A stretch of DNA of 64,000 bases from the NCBI GenBank assembly GCA_023897205.1, contig JAHWDD010000009.1, positions 992,001 to 1,056,000 on the forward strand, written 5' to 3'. Position numbers and translations under genes: made by a program. The notes beneath the pieces were generated by a model that worked only from the letters and a program-made list of their open reading frames with translations, was not told where the DNA came from and did not search any database. The DNA comes from Exophiala sp. HKRS030. Taxonomy: Eukaryota; Ascomycota; Eurotiomycetes; Chaetothyriales; Herpotrichiellaceae. Positions 24,013 through 36,638 of this stretch are shown here, in pieces; within the stretch, counting starts at the first letter, position 1, and each line of letters starts with the position of its first letter.

Positions 24013-24039
24013 CTCGCTTGGAGCGCCGTTCCAAGCGAA
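24013..24039. promoter_or_regulatory. Inverted repeat CTCGCTTGGA, short spacer
   Basis: CTCGCTTGGA at 24013-24022 faces TCCAAGCGAA at 24030-24039, separated by 7 bases; nine of the ten bases pair. It is the second inverted pair of this half-site in one promoter and lies about 225 bases upstream of the permease 1 start. Confidence 0.6.
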
Positions 24040-24263
24040 CACACCTCTCTCCATGGGTTGTCGGAATTTCGCCATCGCTTGCATGGGCCCCACGGGGTGT
24101 TTTTACGGTCTTTGCCTCGAACCGCCAAAATCCTGCAAACATTGCTGTGCTGATATAAAGGCGCGACTTTCCTTCCCTGCATTCTATCTGATGGAGTGCT
24201 TCAAGTCTCTCTTTTGGTCCTCTCGCAAAGACTATCTGACATCGTTATCCCACATTGTCCAAA

Positions 24264-26466
24264 ATGTTCGTTCCACGCTCAGCATGGGCCATGGTGACGC
24301 CCATGCTCCTGTACTCTTGCTTTTGTTTGCTGGTCGGTGATTTCCTGTTCGGCTACGACACTGCTAGCTTTGGAGGTATTCTAGGAAACCCTGTAAGTTG
24401 GACTCTTTGGTGACACTTGCGTGTCCATTCATCGATTGACGCTTCTTTTTCTCATCTCATTCAGGGGTTTGTGCGACAATTTGGTACCTACCACGCCTCG
24501 AAAGACAAATACGCCTTCGACTCTCTTCACACCTCATTACTTTCCTCTCTGGCCTTTATCGGAAAATTCATCGGATGTATCGCAGCTGGCCCTCTGATCG
24601 AGCGGTATGGCCACCGAGTCGTGTTCTACATCCTTTCCGTGATCTCGACCATTGGAATCATCAGTAAGTCTGGCCATCTATCGACCAGTCACAACTTGTG
24701 GTGTGCTAATATTGTGTGCCTTTCACAAAGTTGAGATCACTGCTGCCGGGACGAGTGTTGGGTCTGGTCGTCTGGCGCAATTCATCGTCGGTCGTATCAT
24801 TGTCTACGTCTCCGTCGGACTGGTCGAGGTCGATGTAACGTAAGTTTGTTCTCAAAAGCTTCATGATTCAAAAGAGGAAGCTCACGGAATGTTATACTCA
24901 CAGCACCTATCAATCCGAAATCGTGCCGGCGCCTTTCCGTGGTCTTGTGATTGTTTCCCTGCAACTCTTCCTGAATGCCGGCAGCGTCGTCGCCACCGGC
25001 GTCAACAAGGGCTTCTCTACCAGGACGGATGGTCTAGGCTGGAAAACGGTCACGGGTATTCAATTTATTTTCCCCGTCTGTAAGTATTGATTCTACTGTC
25101 ACTGTCATCCTTCTGGTGGGGAGCAAGTCCCTAATGTGTGTCGGTGCAGTGATTGCAATTTTCACGCTGTTCATTCCAAACTCCCCGCGCTGGCTCTTGT
25201 CCAAGGACCGAGAAGACGAAGCAATTGTCGCCCTCCGCCGTATCAGACCCAAGGAGGACGGTGAGAACGGCAACTGTGCGGCCGAGATCCTGGCCATCAG
25301 GGAAGCTCTTCACGAGGAGGTACACAAGGCACCCTGGTTCGACCTTGTCCGTGGCACCAACCTTCGTCGGACCATGCTCGTGGTGGTTTATTACTTTTTC
25401 CAACAGGTATGGACAAGCCCATCCCATCACCCGCTGGTAGTGCCTGACCCTGTTTCACAGACCACCGGCCAGGCTTTCGTCTCCACTTACCAGACGGTGT
25501 TTTATAAACAAAACGGGTACGCAGATCAAGCTTTTACTTATCCTGTCATCACCACATGTCTTGGATTGGTGATAGTGTTGGTGGCAATGTACATGGTTGA
25601 AAAACTAGGGTGAGTTTGCTGATCGTACCATTTCACTATCATGATCCATTGAGGGAAACACTATGATGGTGCGTGACCCCCAAATGACTAACACGATTTG
25701 ATTTGTAGTCGACGACCTAGCTTGATGATTAGTTTCTTCTTGCAAACCTTTTGGATGTATTTGCTGGCCGGTCTAGGTGGGATGGCTCACAAGAATTCTG
25801 CAACCAAAAACATGATTGTGGCCTCTTTTATCCTCTACTCTGTCAGCTACAACGTAAGTGCTATCGCCAGACCAGAAATCTCCTCTCTTCAATGCGCTCT
25901 TCTGTACTGACTACTGCTCAGATGTGCGGTGCGTCTGTCCCGTATCTCCTCGGCGCGGAAATACCAACTGCTGCCCTTCGTGAAAAGACTCAATCCTTGG
26001 GTGCCGCGTGGAACGTTGTCTGGGCCTTTGTCACAAATTTCGTCATTCCTTATATGATTAACGACATTCATTTCGCCGTCGGATGGGTCTTTGGTAGCAT
26101 CTCAATCCTGGCGTTCGTTTTCACCTACCTTTTCCTCCCTGAAACAAAGGTAAGCAAGCAGAGCCTTCCAACCCCCTTCTCTCTCCCTCGGCGAGAAAGC
26201 CATTGGTTTTTTTCCCATCGCAGGCGCTCTCTCTCTCGAGAGAAGACTGATCCAGACACTCATACACTGACACACACACACACACACAAAAACAGGGTCG
26301 TGCTCTAGAAGAGATCGATGCCATATTTGCGGTCCCATTCAATCCTTTCCGCAAGACCGAAATTCATTACACCTACGCAGAACGACGTGTGGGTCAATTG
26401 GAAGGCGAGAAGACAATCGAAAAGACAGCCCCGTCGGCTAATATTGAGTTTGCTGAAGGAAAGTAA
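24264..26466 (+). CDS. Sugar-transporter-like MFS permease 1
   Basis: Nine predicted exons (24264-24392, 24465-24663, 24731-24839, 24904-25079, 25150-25406, 25461-25609, 25709-25853, 25922-26149, 26296-26466) give 520 aa with all junctions in frame. It has the hexose/alpha-glucoside permease build: G-Y-D-T-A-S-F-G-G at span 1, E-R-Y-G-H-R-V loop, Y-Q-S-E-I-V-P-A-P-F-R-G, N-S-P-R-W-L, a central loop, L-G-A-E-I-P-T-A-A-L-R and P-E-T-K-G-R-A-L-E-E-I-D after span 12. Proton-coupled import at the plasma membrane is expected. Because it shares a promoter with an intracellular sulfatase, the cargo may be a sulfated sugar or another organosulfate; this is inference. The last intron contains a CA microsatellite. 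It ends 297 bases from the convergent permease 2. Confidence 0.88.
26268..26290 (+). repeat. CA microsatellite in an intron
   Basis: A run of about ten CA dinucleotides sits just before the acceptor of the last intron of MFS permease 1. It could vary in length between strains without touching the coding sequence. Confidence 0.85.
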
Positions 26467-26762
26467 AAATTGATGGCACGGACTCAATACAGGGGATACC
26501 AGGCTCTTTAACAGGTGTGCGGGACTTGGGAACAGGCTGTATGGGTAATGATAGGACGTCAGCTGTAATAAGAGCTCTACTTTGAACAATCGAATTCTTT
26601 GCTCGTCAACCATTGGGTGATATGCTTGACCCTTATCATTTATTTGCATGTAACTACATGTACTCGGGGCAGACTAAGATTGTCAATTTGTCGACGCCTC
26701 ATCTAAACAAGAGGGTCTTTTTGAGCAAAGTATACCCTTCTTGGCTCATCTCAGGTGGTCTC

Positions 26763-28514
26763 CTAATCCTTCCCTGTATGCTCGGCGATCTCTATCTCCT
26801 CACCCACGCCGTCATCATATCTCTGCGCCGCATCCTGACTCTTTCCCATGTGCTTTACTTGTTCGTCCAATGCCTTCTTATCGTGCATTTCCAGTTCCGT
26901 CACTCTGTGTCCGATGCCTGTCGTTTTGAATTTCTTGAATTGCCAGGCCTGCAGTTTGGCCTCGAACATTTCATCGACCTCTTCAAGAGATCTGCCTTTG
27001 AGTTCCGGAGTGAAGAATATTCCAAAGAATCCCGAGAGGTAGGCCGCGGCGGCGAAAATCCACCCGACTTTGGCGCCCAAGTTTGGGCTGGGTTTCGCGA
27101 GGAGGTAAGGGGTGGCAAAGGTGACCAAAAACGCTGCGAGGACGTCGTTGGCGGTGCCGAAAGCCATGATCTTTTTCCGCATCCTCACCCCACCGATCTC
27201 GGCCCCGATCAAAAAGGCATTGTTGCTGGCGGAAATCTTGGTGAAGAAGCCGAGAAGGATGAAGGTGGCAATGACGGTCCGCCTCTCGTCGGCGTTCTCG
27301 TGGGTCTGGGAGCCGAGAGCGGCGCCGATGGTCAAGAGGATGCCACACATGAACCCACCTCCGATCATCAGTGGGCGTCGGCCGGTGTGGTCAGTCGCCA
27401 AGATACCCGTGAGTGCTCCGACGATGGTCATGGCTTGGCCAATGGTGGCGTAGGTGAAGGAAGCGTCGCCGTACCCGGACTGTTTGTAAAACGTCGGACC
27501 ATAACTGTTGACAAATTGATTGCCGTTGGTTTGTTGAAATATGAACAAGCTCGCCACGATCCACGCCCGTCGGCCATAGTTGGTCGGGTCGCTGAAAATC
27601 TCCCACCAAGTGCCCGAGTCCACGGCGCCATTTTGGGCGATGGCGTCCTCGATGGCGTCAATCTCGGCGGCAATGTAGCCACTGGCGACTTCTTCCTTTG
27701 TGCGGAGCTTTTCGAGGTTCCGGAGCGCGAGCTGCTTCTTGCCTTTGAGCAAGAGCCATCGGGGGGATTCGGGAGTGAATGCGATCAGACACAGAACAAT
27801 GACGGCGGGGATGAGCTGCATGGCGCACGGAATGAGCCAGCCCCTGTCAGACGTCTCCTTGATAAAGGCTCGAGACATTCCAGCTCCCCAGAGATTGCCC
27901 AAGGCGACGACGAAGGTGATGGAACCGGCCAACAATCCACGAAGTGAACTGGGTGCAATTTCCGCACAATAAGCTGGCACCAAGTTCTCAACCTGGAGGG
28001 ATTCTGTTAGTGTCCACGTTCGAAACGAATTTCGATTTTGGAGCGGCAGCACCACTTACCAACCCAACAGACAAGTATGCGAAATTTCGTCCTATGGTAA
28101 ATTGTTGCCAGCCCTTGGCCGTCATTTCGATGATAAGAGCGATAATCTGGATGATCGAGGCGACCACGATTGACTGCCTATAGCCGACACGATCGATGAG
28201 TGGTTCGATGATGAAGCATCCGACGATTTTGCCAATCCAGGGTATGGAGTTCATGATCGATTTGCGTTTCGTGGGCAACTCAAAGTCGCCATCGGTGGTT
28301 TTTTCGCCAAATCGACGTAGGAACGAAGGAAGTGCCTGAAGCGAACCAAACGATCCGGTATCGCTGGATTTTATTCCGTCAGTAGAGTCTTTGGAGATTC
28401 AGGAGGAGGGAAAACTCACATTCCAAAAAGTAAAGCACCTTGGAGATACACCATGACACAAAATAATAAATATGGAGTCAGGGCTCTGTAGTTGGACATA
28501 CTTGGGTTTGCCAT
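26763..28514 (-). CDS. Sugar-transporter-like MFS permease 2
   Basis: Three predicted exons (28514-28420, 28363-28060, 27992-26763) give 542 aa. The layout resembles permease 1: an I-D-T-G-S-F-G-S motif at span 1, D-R-V-G-Y-R loop, Y-C-A-E-I-A-P-S-S-L-R-G, E-S-P-R-W-L-L, Q-Q-T-N-G-N-Q-F-V-N in the seventh span region, and P-E-L-K-G-R-S-L-E-E-V-D-E-M-F at the end. The long charged C-terminus of about 60 residues is cytosolic. It differs from permease 1 in intron number (two against eight), so it is an older paralogue or a separate recruit rather than a recent duplicate. It probably imports a small sugar-like or sulfated compound. Its promoter contains the palindrome CCGATATATCGG. A long opposite-strand frame across exon 3 is a shadow. 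Confidence 0.88.
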
Positions 28515-28898
28515 CGTGAAAAGGAGAGTCGGCTGCGAGACCTGCGACTGGGTGTATCGAGATATGCAAGCGTCTGGGGTCTGGGGTTTGGAGAGGGTTA
28601 CAGTGTTATATACGGACCTCGTGGAGGCAGATGGTGTTATTCCGAGAAGGGGAGAAATGTGGGTCGATCGGCGACCGGCCTTAACAATTTTGTCATTCAG
28701 CCGATATATCGGTCGAGTGCCAGATTTATAGTCGGGACACGGAATAGTCTCGAAAATTTGGTACCGTCCCGTCTCGTGAGAACTCCGAGTTTACCCTATT
28801 TCGTCTATCCAAGGTTTCTCAATGATACCCGGTCCAGCATTATACTCCGTATCATGACCCGAAAAATAAGTCTATGCCTCTACTACGAGTACTTGTTT
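28515..28898. promoter_or_regulatory. Promoter of permease 2
   Basis: These 384 bases lie between the permease 2 start and the stop of sulfatase 2, both minus strand. The palindrome at 28701-28712 is the clearest element. A further CGG-N3-CCG arrangement lies near 28666-28674. Confidence 0.5.
28701..28712. promoter_or_regulatory. Palindrome CCG-N6-CGG
   Basis: CCGATATATCGG is perfectly palindromic, 187 bases upstream of the permease 2 start codon. Zn2Cys6 dimers typically bind paired CGG/CCG triplets, and the same CCG-N6-CGG geometry occurs in the sulfatase 2/3 promoter. Confidence 0.55.
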
Positions 28899-30867
28899 CT
28901 ACCTTCCACCTCCTATACTCGGCGGCGTCTCCTTCTCTCCAATAGTCATCCAGATCTTGGTCTGCGCGATCGGATCACCACCCACGCTGTCGTCTGGGAG
29001 GTTGCCCCATGCAATCTCGCCAGAAACCGGCTCACCCCAAACGGTCCCCGTTTCAACAACGTACTGGTCCCATGCCTTGAGCATCTCCTTGAGTTTTTCG
29101 GGGTGTGTCTCAGCGAGGTCGTTGATCTCCCCCGGGTCACTCGATAGGTTAAATAGCTCCCATCGATTCTTGCCAAATGCGTCTTCAGGCATATTGACAA
29201 TCTTCCATTCTCCCTTTCGGAGCGCGGCTCTTCCAAAGAGTTCCCAGCCCATGAATTCGTCGTCGCCGTGGATTCCTGAAACTCCGCCGGCAGCACCGCT
29301 GCTCATGAAGGGGACCCAAGATTTTCCCCGCATAGGAAAGACCTCGTGGCCCTTGTACATACCGTTGCTGCCGTTACGTGCGGGATGCTGGACGCCTGCC
29401 AGGTCAAGGAACGTGGGTGCGATGTCCATGACGGTGGCGAAAGCTGGCACCACCTTGTTCTTGGGCCATGATGGTGGGTATCGCACCACCATGGGAACTC
29501 GAATGCCGCCTTCAGTAGAATACATCTTGTACAGCCTGGATGGGGCAGTCGCCGCCTGAGCCCATCTCGGTCCATACCAAACAAACGAGTCATGGTTTCC
29601 GATGTTGTCAAGTTGATTGTTGTAGTACTTCTTCAGTACGGCAATGAGATCTTTGCCCATCAACGGATAGGATTCGAAAACCGCCCCTTCCGCACCATTG
29701 TCGGACATGAAGATGACTACTGTGTTGTCGAGTTCACCGGTCGAGTCTAGGTAATCCATCACTTTGCCAATGTTCTGGTCCATGTTATCCACCATTCCAG
29801 CGAAACATTCCATGGACCGGCTCGATTTCTTCCTCTCCTCATCAGTCATCTCCTCCCACTCAGCGGCGTATGCGTGGGCGGTATCTTCGGCGATGACCGG
29901 GTGAGGTTTGACGTCTTGATTGATCAGCCCCAATTCTTTCAGCCGAGCCAATCGCTTCTCTCTGAGGGCACTAGGTCCATCATCGTATTGACCTCGATAT
30001 CGCTCCCTATCACTCTTGCTGCACTGCAGAGGCCAATGTGGTGCAGAGAATGGGAGAAAAGCGAAGAAGGGTTGATTCATTTGCTCGGACGTGCGCTCTT
30101 GAAAGTAGTTGATGAGGTTCGAAGCGTAGTATTCCGACGAGAAGAAACCAGTGTCGTACTCATTTCCAGTGTTTGCCTGGATTACCTTGCGTGTTCCATC
30201 CTCCGCATATAAAACAGGAATTCGAACAAAGAAATCCATCGGATTCTCGAATTGAGGCTCGAACCCAAAATGGTTAGTGCAGCCCGGAAGCAAGGCAAAC
30301 GAGCGGTCAAATCCCCTTTGCGAGGGGCCATTTTCAGGCTTGAGACCAAGATGCCACTTGCCAGACATCAAGGTCAGGTAGCCCGCATCATGAAGAAGCT
30401 CTGGCAACGCAGCAACATCGTGGTCTAGCGGTGGCATGGTCAGTCAGCTGGCACCAGCCGCAGTCCGACATCTCAAAAGTACTCACTGAGGTATCCTTCG
30501 TGACCTCGTTTGTTCCAGCGGTCATAGTCATTGGCACGTTGTTCACTCATGACTCCAACACCGGCAAGGTGGTTGTCGGTGCCAGACATCAACATGGATC
30601 GAGTTGGAGAGCATGCTGCCGCTGCATGGACTTTGGAAATTTGGTAAGCTTTGAGCTGGAGCATAGAGAGAGGACTTACAGTCAGTGAACAGCATGCCCT
30701 CGCGAGCAATCCGATCGATGTTTGGCGTTGTGATCTCGGACCCAAAGCACCCGATATCAGAGTAGCCAAGATCTAGGAGAGATAACAGTGAGTAATTGGC
30801 CAACTATCGCCCCGGTGGGTCACGCACCATCTGCCACTATGAGCAAAAAGTTTGGTCGTTTTGTCAT
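28899..30867 (-). CDS. Type I sulfatase (sulfatase 2)
   Basis: Four predicted exons (30867-30828, 30772-30680, 30630-30487, 30424-28899) give 600 aa. The formylglycine motif is C-S-P-T-R with Cys51. V-A-D-D-L-G-Y-S-D-I-G, G-K-W-H-L-G, D-N-G-A-E-G-A and W-Y-G-P-R-W-A-Q are also present, as in the other two paralogues. The N-terminus starts directly with the first beta strand and has no signal peptide, so a cytosolic enzyme is expected. Type I sulfatases hydrolyse sulfate esters to the alcohol plus sulfate. Intron 1 splits the codon after residue 13 in phase 1, exactly as in sulfatase 3. The start is the only Met before the first conserved strand. It is transcribed away from sulfatase 3 and in tandem with permease 2. 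Confidence 0.9.
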
Positions 30868-31291
30868 CTTCTAGTTTGGATTTCAAGGCGAAGCAGGGTA
30901 AAAATGACCAGCCAATGTCGAGCTGATTGTAAATGATGCTCAGAATGGGAGAATTACAACCAACATTAAAAGGGGTGGTGTGTGTGTCAGCCATTCCACC
31001 CACTTGGTAAAATATGTGGCACCACTAATCTCGTCCGTGGTATCGGGTCTATTTCATCTCTCATCTCCGTGATCACGGAGGAGAACAACTCGTCCCGCAA
31101 TTAGTGAAATTGAACGGAATACCAAGGCTATTGAGAATACTCCCGACATTCCTCCCAAGACTTAACACTGGCGAAACGTCAAGTAGCTCCTCTTTACGGG
31201 TCTCTTAACCTGCCATTTGCCCCCCACGGTTTGAAAAAAGGGCAATAAGAATTCTCGGAAGTCTTGGGTCAAACTCCAGGTTCTAGACGAG
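30868..31291. promoter_or_regulatory. Divergent promoter, sulfatase 2 / sulfatase 3
   Basis: These 424 bases separate the starts of two sulfatase genes. A perfect 16-bp palindrome (31065-31080) lies almost at the midpoint, 198 and 212 bases from the two start codons, as expected of an operator serving both. Confidence 0.65.
31065..31080. promoter_or_regulatory. Perfect 16-bp palindrome with CCG-N6-CGG core
   Basis: CTCCGTGATCACGGAG equals its own reverse complement. The CCG and CGG triplets are six bases apart, the same geometry as in the permease 2 promoter. This is a plausible binding site for one of the two Zn2Cys6 regulators that bracket the locus; no binding evidence exists here. Confidence 0.6.
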
Positions 31292-33208
<1,917 letters not shown>

Positions 33209-33246
33209 GGTACAGGACATAGACCCCGATGCATATAGCCATGTAT

Positions 33247-35632
33247 TTATTCTGGCATAAATCCAAAATCCAACATGTCCATGCTGTCGAATTCAGTGGT
33301 GAATTGGGAGCCTTCAGCTGTAAGGCCAAGGAGTTGTGGCAACTGTGAACGTTTAGCAATCACGATGTTACACATTAAGATCAATGCAAAGTGAGCAGAC
33401 TTACAAAGTCAAAACCGGGCACGTTAAAAGTCGCACCGGACAAGTCGGTCTCCTGGCAGTTCTCAGTGAAGGGTGCAGCATCTCTCTGACCAAGTTCTAC
33501 CAGCTTCTTCCTCCACCCAACGAGTAATAAATGTTCGGCCGTTTCCTCCGATGTCGCGGCGGGCGAAATGGTCTCTGAGGGTTGCCCAGCCCTGAACGCT
33601 TCGATATTTTCAAGGCCCTTTGCTCTCAGCTCCAATAGCCATTGGAGATTGCGTTTGAGCAATGATTGAGGTACTCCTGATTGGACATTCGTGTAGAGTG
33701 AGATGATAGAATTGAGGTCCCGCATGGCCTGGTCAACCAACGGGCTCCCTGGATTGGCAATGCAGATGGTAGCAATGGTGACAGCACCGGCAAACGCGTG
33801 ATTCCAAAAGAACCAATGTCGAGTGGATATAAGTGGGAAGATGGAATGGAGAGACCGCAGATTGGCAATAAGCATGCTACTCCGCTCGATAACAGCGAGA
33901 TATGCTTCGGCATACACAGATTTCGCGGGATCAGGCGCTTGTACCGCGTGAACAAAGTAAGGTCGGAACATGGATAGGATGAGTGTCGAAGCCACATCAA
34001 TGAGGTCATGTGATTGAAAGACGAGCTGGAGATTGGTGGATGCAGGTGGCGTGTTCGCTTCGACTTCGGCAAGCGTTTGATATTTAGATACCATGAACAT
34101 CAGCGCCGTTCGATTCCGTAATTGAAAGGGTATCGCAGACTCCACGTCGAGAATCTTGTGCCAGATCTCCCGCAATTTGTCGTAATTTGATCGAACCTTG
34201 AGGCTCTCCTGCAATGCCTCCTGGGCCAGGACAGCCATACGACAACGTTGCTTCTCAAATCCTGTACCTTGATCAAAGTCTTTGGGAAACTTGGTGTCGA
34301 ACAAATCAGGATGCAGACCGCCGGGTCTATCCCAATTGCTGGAAATGAGCACATCGGTGCTATAAGCTTCCCAAAACGTCCGTCTTCTGTCCTCCAAGTC
34401 TTTTTCAGAGAGGTTCCAACTTTCTCCATCCCGGTGAAGACCCATGGCCAACATGATTCGATTGGCCATGCCTCGTATTTGCCACGCGAGATCTCTCATC
34501 CCAGCATAGGCGGTAAACTTGGACATCAGACTCAGTGTCTGGACTGTAGTCAGAGAGTTATGGACGAGAAATTTGCCGGACACCAGACATTCTTGGGACA
34601 GCTTGTAGAAGCACCTAGAGGCAGGATCATCGGCGGCGACCTCCATGTTTAACATTGACCCAAGAGCAAGTACAATGTATACCAAGGCCAAACGCTGGAA
34701 CGCCATACTTTGCTGCTCTGGGATAGTACCAGCTAGGTCGTACAGCCAGTCAAGAATGCTCGAAAGGTCACTTTCGAGGATCGGAGATCCGTTCCAGGCA
34801 ATGTGCCGCTGGAAACAACTGATAAGATATGCCACTTCATCTTTGGGCGGAAGGCGCTCCCAAAGAGCAGAAAATTCTCCAGGTTGGTGGATATGAAAGG
34901 GGAACCCCTCAGAGGCTTGGAGGCGTGTTGGAGATGGAGGGCGTGTCTCTAGATAACCATTGATTTCCTGTAACGTTTCAGTTGAGATTAGCAGAGGTGG
35001 CCAAGAAATGTCATGTCTGGATGTAGGTCTGGCAAGTCAGGCACGTGAACGGCGGTGATATAACTTACATCTCTAAGCCACTGGAAACTGGCCGACTGGC
35101 CAATGAACTTGGATCTGCCATCGGAATTCATCACCAGGGTGCCAACATCGGGCGTCTGGTCTGGCGCATCCAACGTGGGAGCAATGCCAGTTGTCCCATC
35201 TACAATCTGGGGATTGATCATGGCCTGATCTGGAGTCGGAGAAACAGTAACATCGTGAGATGGTGCAGACGATTGGGCCTGTTCTTCAAGCTGCAACACA
35301 CGGCGGCGGATGTTTTTGAAGCTACCAAGAGTTTGTTGAGGGCAGAAATGAGCACAGCCTCGCCGGATGCAATTGCCGCACGGTACTGCATCAGTGAGAT
35401 TAGAGGTACCAACAGGCGAAAGAACAACTCACCTTGGCGATCGCATTTGATTTTCAACCTTCGACATTCTGAATCACGTTAGCTGATCGTTGAAGAGGGT
35501 ACAAGTGGTGTGGGCTAGTCATTTGCCTGCACAGTTTAGACTCGGTCTTGGTCGTTTGATATGCTTATACTTGGGTTTTGCGTTGCCCGTACCATCTGAA
35601 ATCTGGGACGGAGGTGGAGGTGTCATTGTCAT
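33247..35632 (-). CDS. Zn2Cys6 transcription factor
   Basis: Five predicted exons (35632-35527, 35468-35433, 35385-35069, 34967-33405, 33342-33247) give 705 aa. The zinc cluster uses Cys34, 37, 44, 50, 53 and 61 and reads C-A-E-C-R-R-L-K-I-K-C, then C-G-N-C. It is split over three exons, and intron 1 appears to use a GC donor (GCAAAT). A coiled-coil-like L-Q-L-E-E-Q follows the cluster. The middle homology region contains R-R-R-T-F-W-E-A-Y-S-T-D and neighbouring helices. The last exon adds an acidic/aromatic tail (D-M-L-D-F-G-F) that could activate transcription. A CGG-N5-CCG inverted pair lies 57 bases upstream of the start and could be autoregulatory. Next to the sulfatases and permeases, it is the second candidate local regulator. 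Confidence 0.87.
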
Positions 35633-36638
35633 CCATTCGGGCCTGTGGATGAGTATCTACCGGCGACAATCGAGGGAAGAAATGCAGCCGGACATCCCGA
35701 GGTCAGGGCCCGAATTGATGTAGTGAAATGAAGCCGCGAGGCTCTGGCCTATGAATTGATGGCGAACAGAGAAGGCTACCTACCCCCGGGGTTGTAGTGG
35801 CGAGAATGTGAATTAGATGATTGCCTCACACGAAGTTGACAGGATCTGGCCGACCTCGGTACGTCACATCACGTAGACCACTGTAGCATTCGGAAAAAGT
35901 CTACTTCGGAAATCGATACCCGGTTCTTTACTACGTCGCAGTTACGAGGTCTAATGGGTTCACCATGCCGTTGATCTGGAGTGTCCTCAATTGTTACTTG
36001 GACAGCACTACGCCAGCTGGTTCGGGATCTCGAAGGAGTCGGGAATGCTCAAGTTCAATAGCTGAGGCTGAGTCAGGGACAAAACGGTAGTAGTCATTGT
36101 TCAGCCACGCAGCAGTGCAATGATTCAGCGGGGACCCACAAACCCCAAAAGATCGATGTCAGGCGACTTTGACCGAGTCAGTTCATTCTTTCTCACCATG
36201 TTCAGCCCTTCCTTCTTTTTCGACCTTTGATGCTACGCCAGGTCCAAAGCATTCCCACCTTCCACTGGTCAGCACCGTAGCTAACAATTTCACACCGTCC
36301 CTCGCAGAGCAAACGACTGGGGTAAAGGAAAAGAAGTTTGAACCGGCTCTGGACTAGATCGCATCGACGAAACGTAAACCCCTATGGAACCGCCGTAGAC
36401 GCTGTCAATATAGTATGAATTGCTTTTCGTGTGTCAGACAGCTTTGATTTTAGGGACATACATCTATGGTGCCATATCAGAAGCCCTACTGGATTTGAAC
36501 AAGTCAACTCCTTCCCCTACACTCGCAAGACTAACACGATTTTCTTCTACCATGTAGTGTCCGAACAATCTCAGCCTATACATTTCGAGAAAAGGCGTTC
36601 GCTTCAAATGCTTTGCCGTCTTTTCTATATCCGACGTC
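35633..36638. promoter_or_regulatory. Regulator promoter and intergenic spacer, 1 kb
   Basis: This stretch holds the promoter of the Zn2Cys6 regulator and the downstream flank of the AtuA-like gene. CGG-ACATC-CCG (35689-35699) lies close to the regulator start. No gene is supported. It marks the border between the sulfatase locus and the second cluster. Confidence 0.45.
35689..35699. promoter_or_regulatory. CGG-N5-CCG inverted triplets
   Basis: Inverted CGG triplets five bases apart lie 57 bases upstream of the Zn2Cys6 regulator start. The geometry differs from the everted CCG-N6-CGG sites of the structural genes. It could serve autoregulation or be chance. Confidence 0.3.

Larger units (their letters stand above)
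23638..24263. promoter_or_regulatory. Divergent promoter, sulfatase 1 / MFS permease 1
   Basis: These 626 bases lie between two outward-facing starts. They hold two inverted repeats built from the same element (23839-23887 and 24013-24039), an inverted CCAAT pair (CCAAT-G-ATTGG, 23956-23966) and four CACGGG words near 23853, 23863, 24002 and 24091. The repeats sit about 200 bases from each start codon. The symmetry suggests joint control of the enzyme and the transporter. Confidence 0.6.

Noticed and set aside
26613..27947. 444-aa open frame on the plus strand
   Set aside because: It lies opposite the main exon of MFS permease 2, has no domain and mirrors its codon pattern; it is an antisense shadow.
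28957..29559. 200-aa plus-strand frame
   Set aside because: Shadow of the large sulfatase 2 exon on the other strand.
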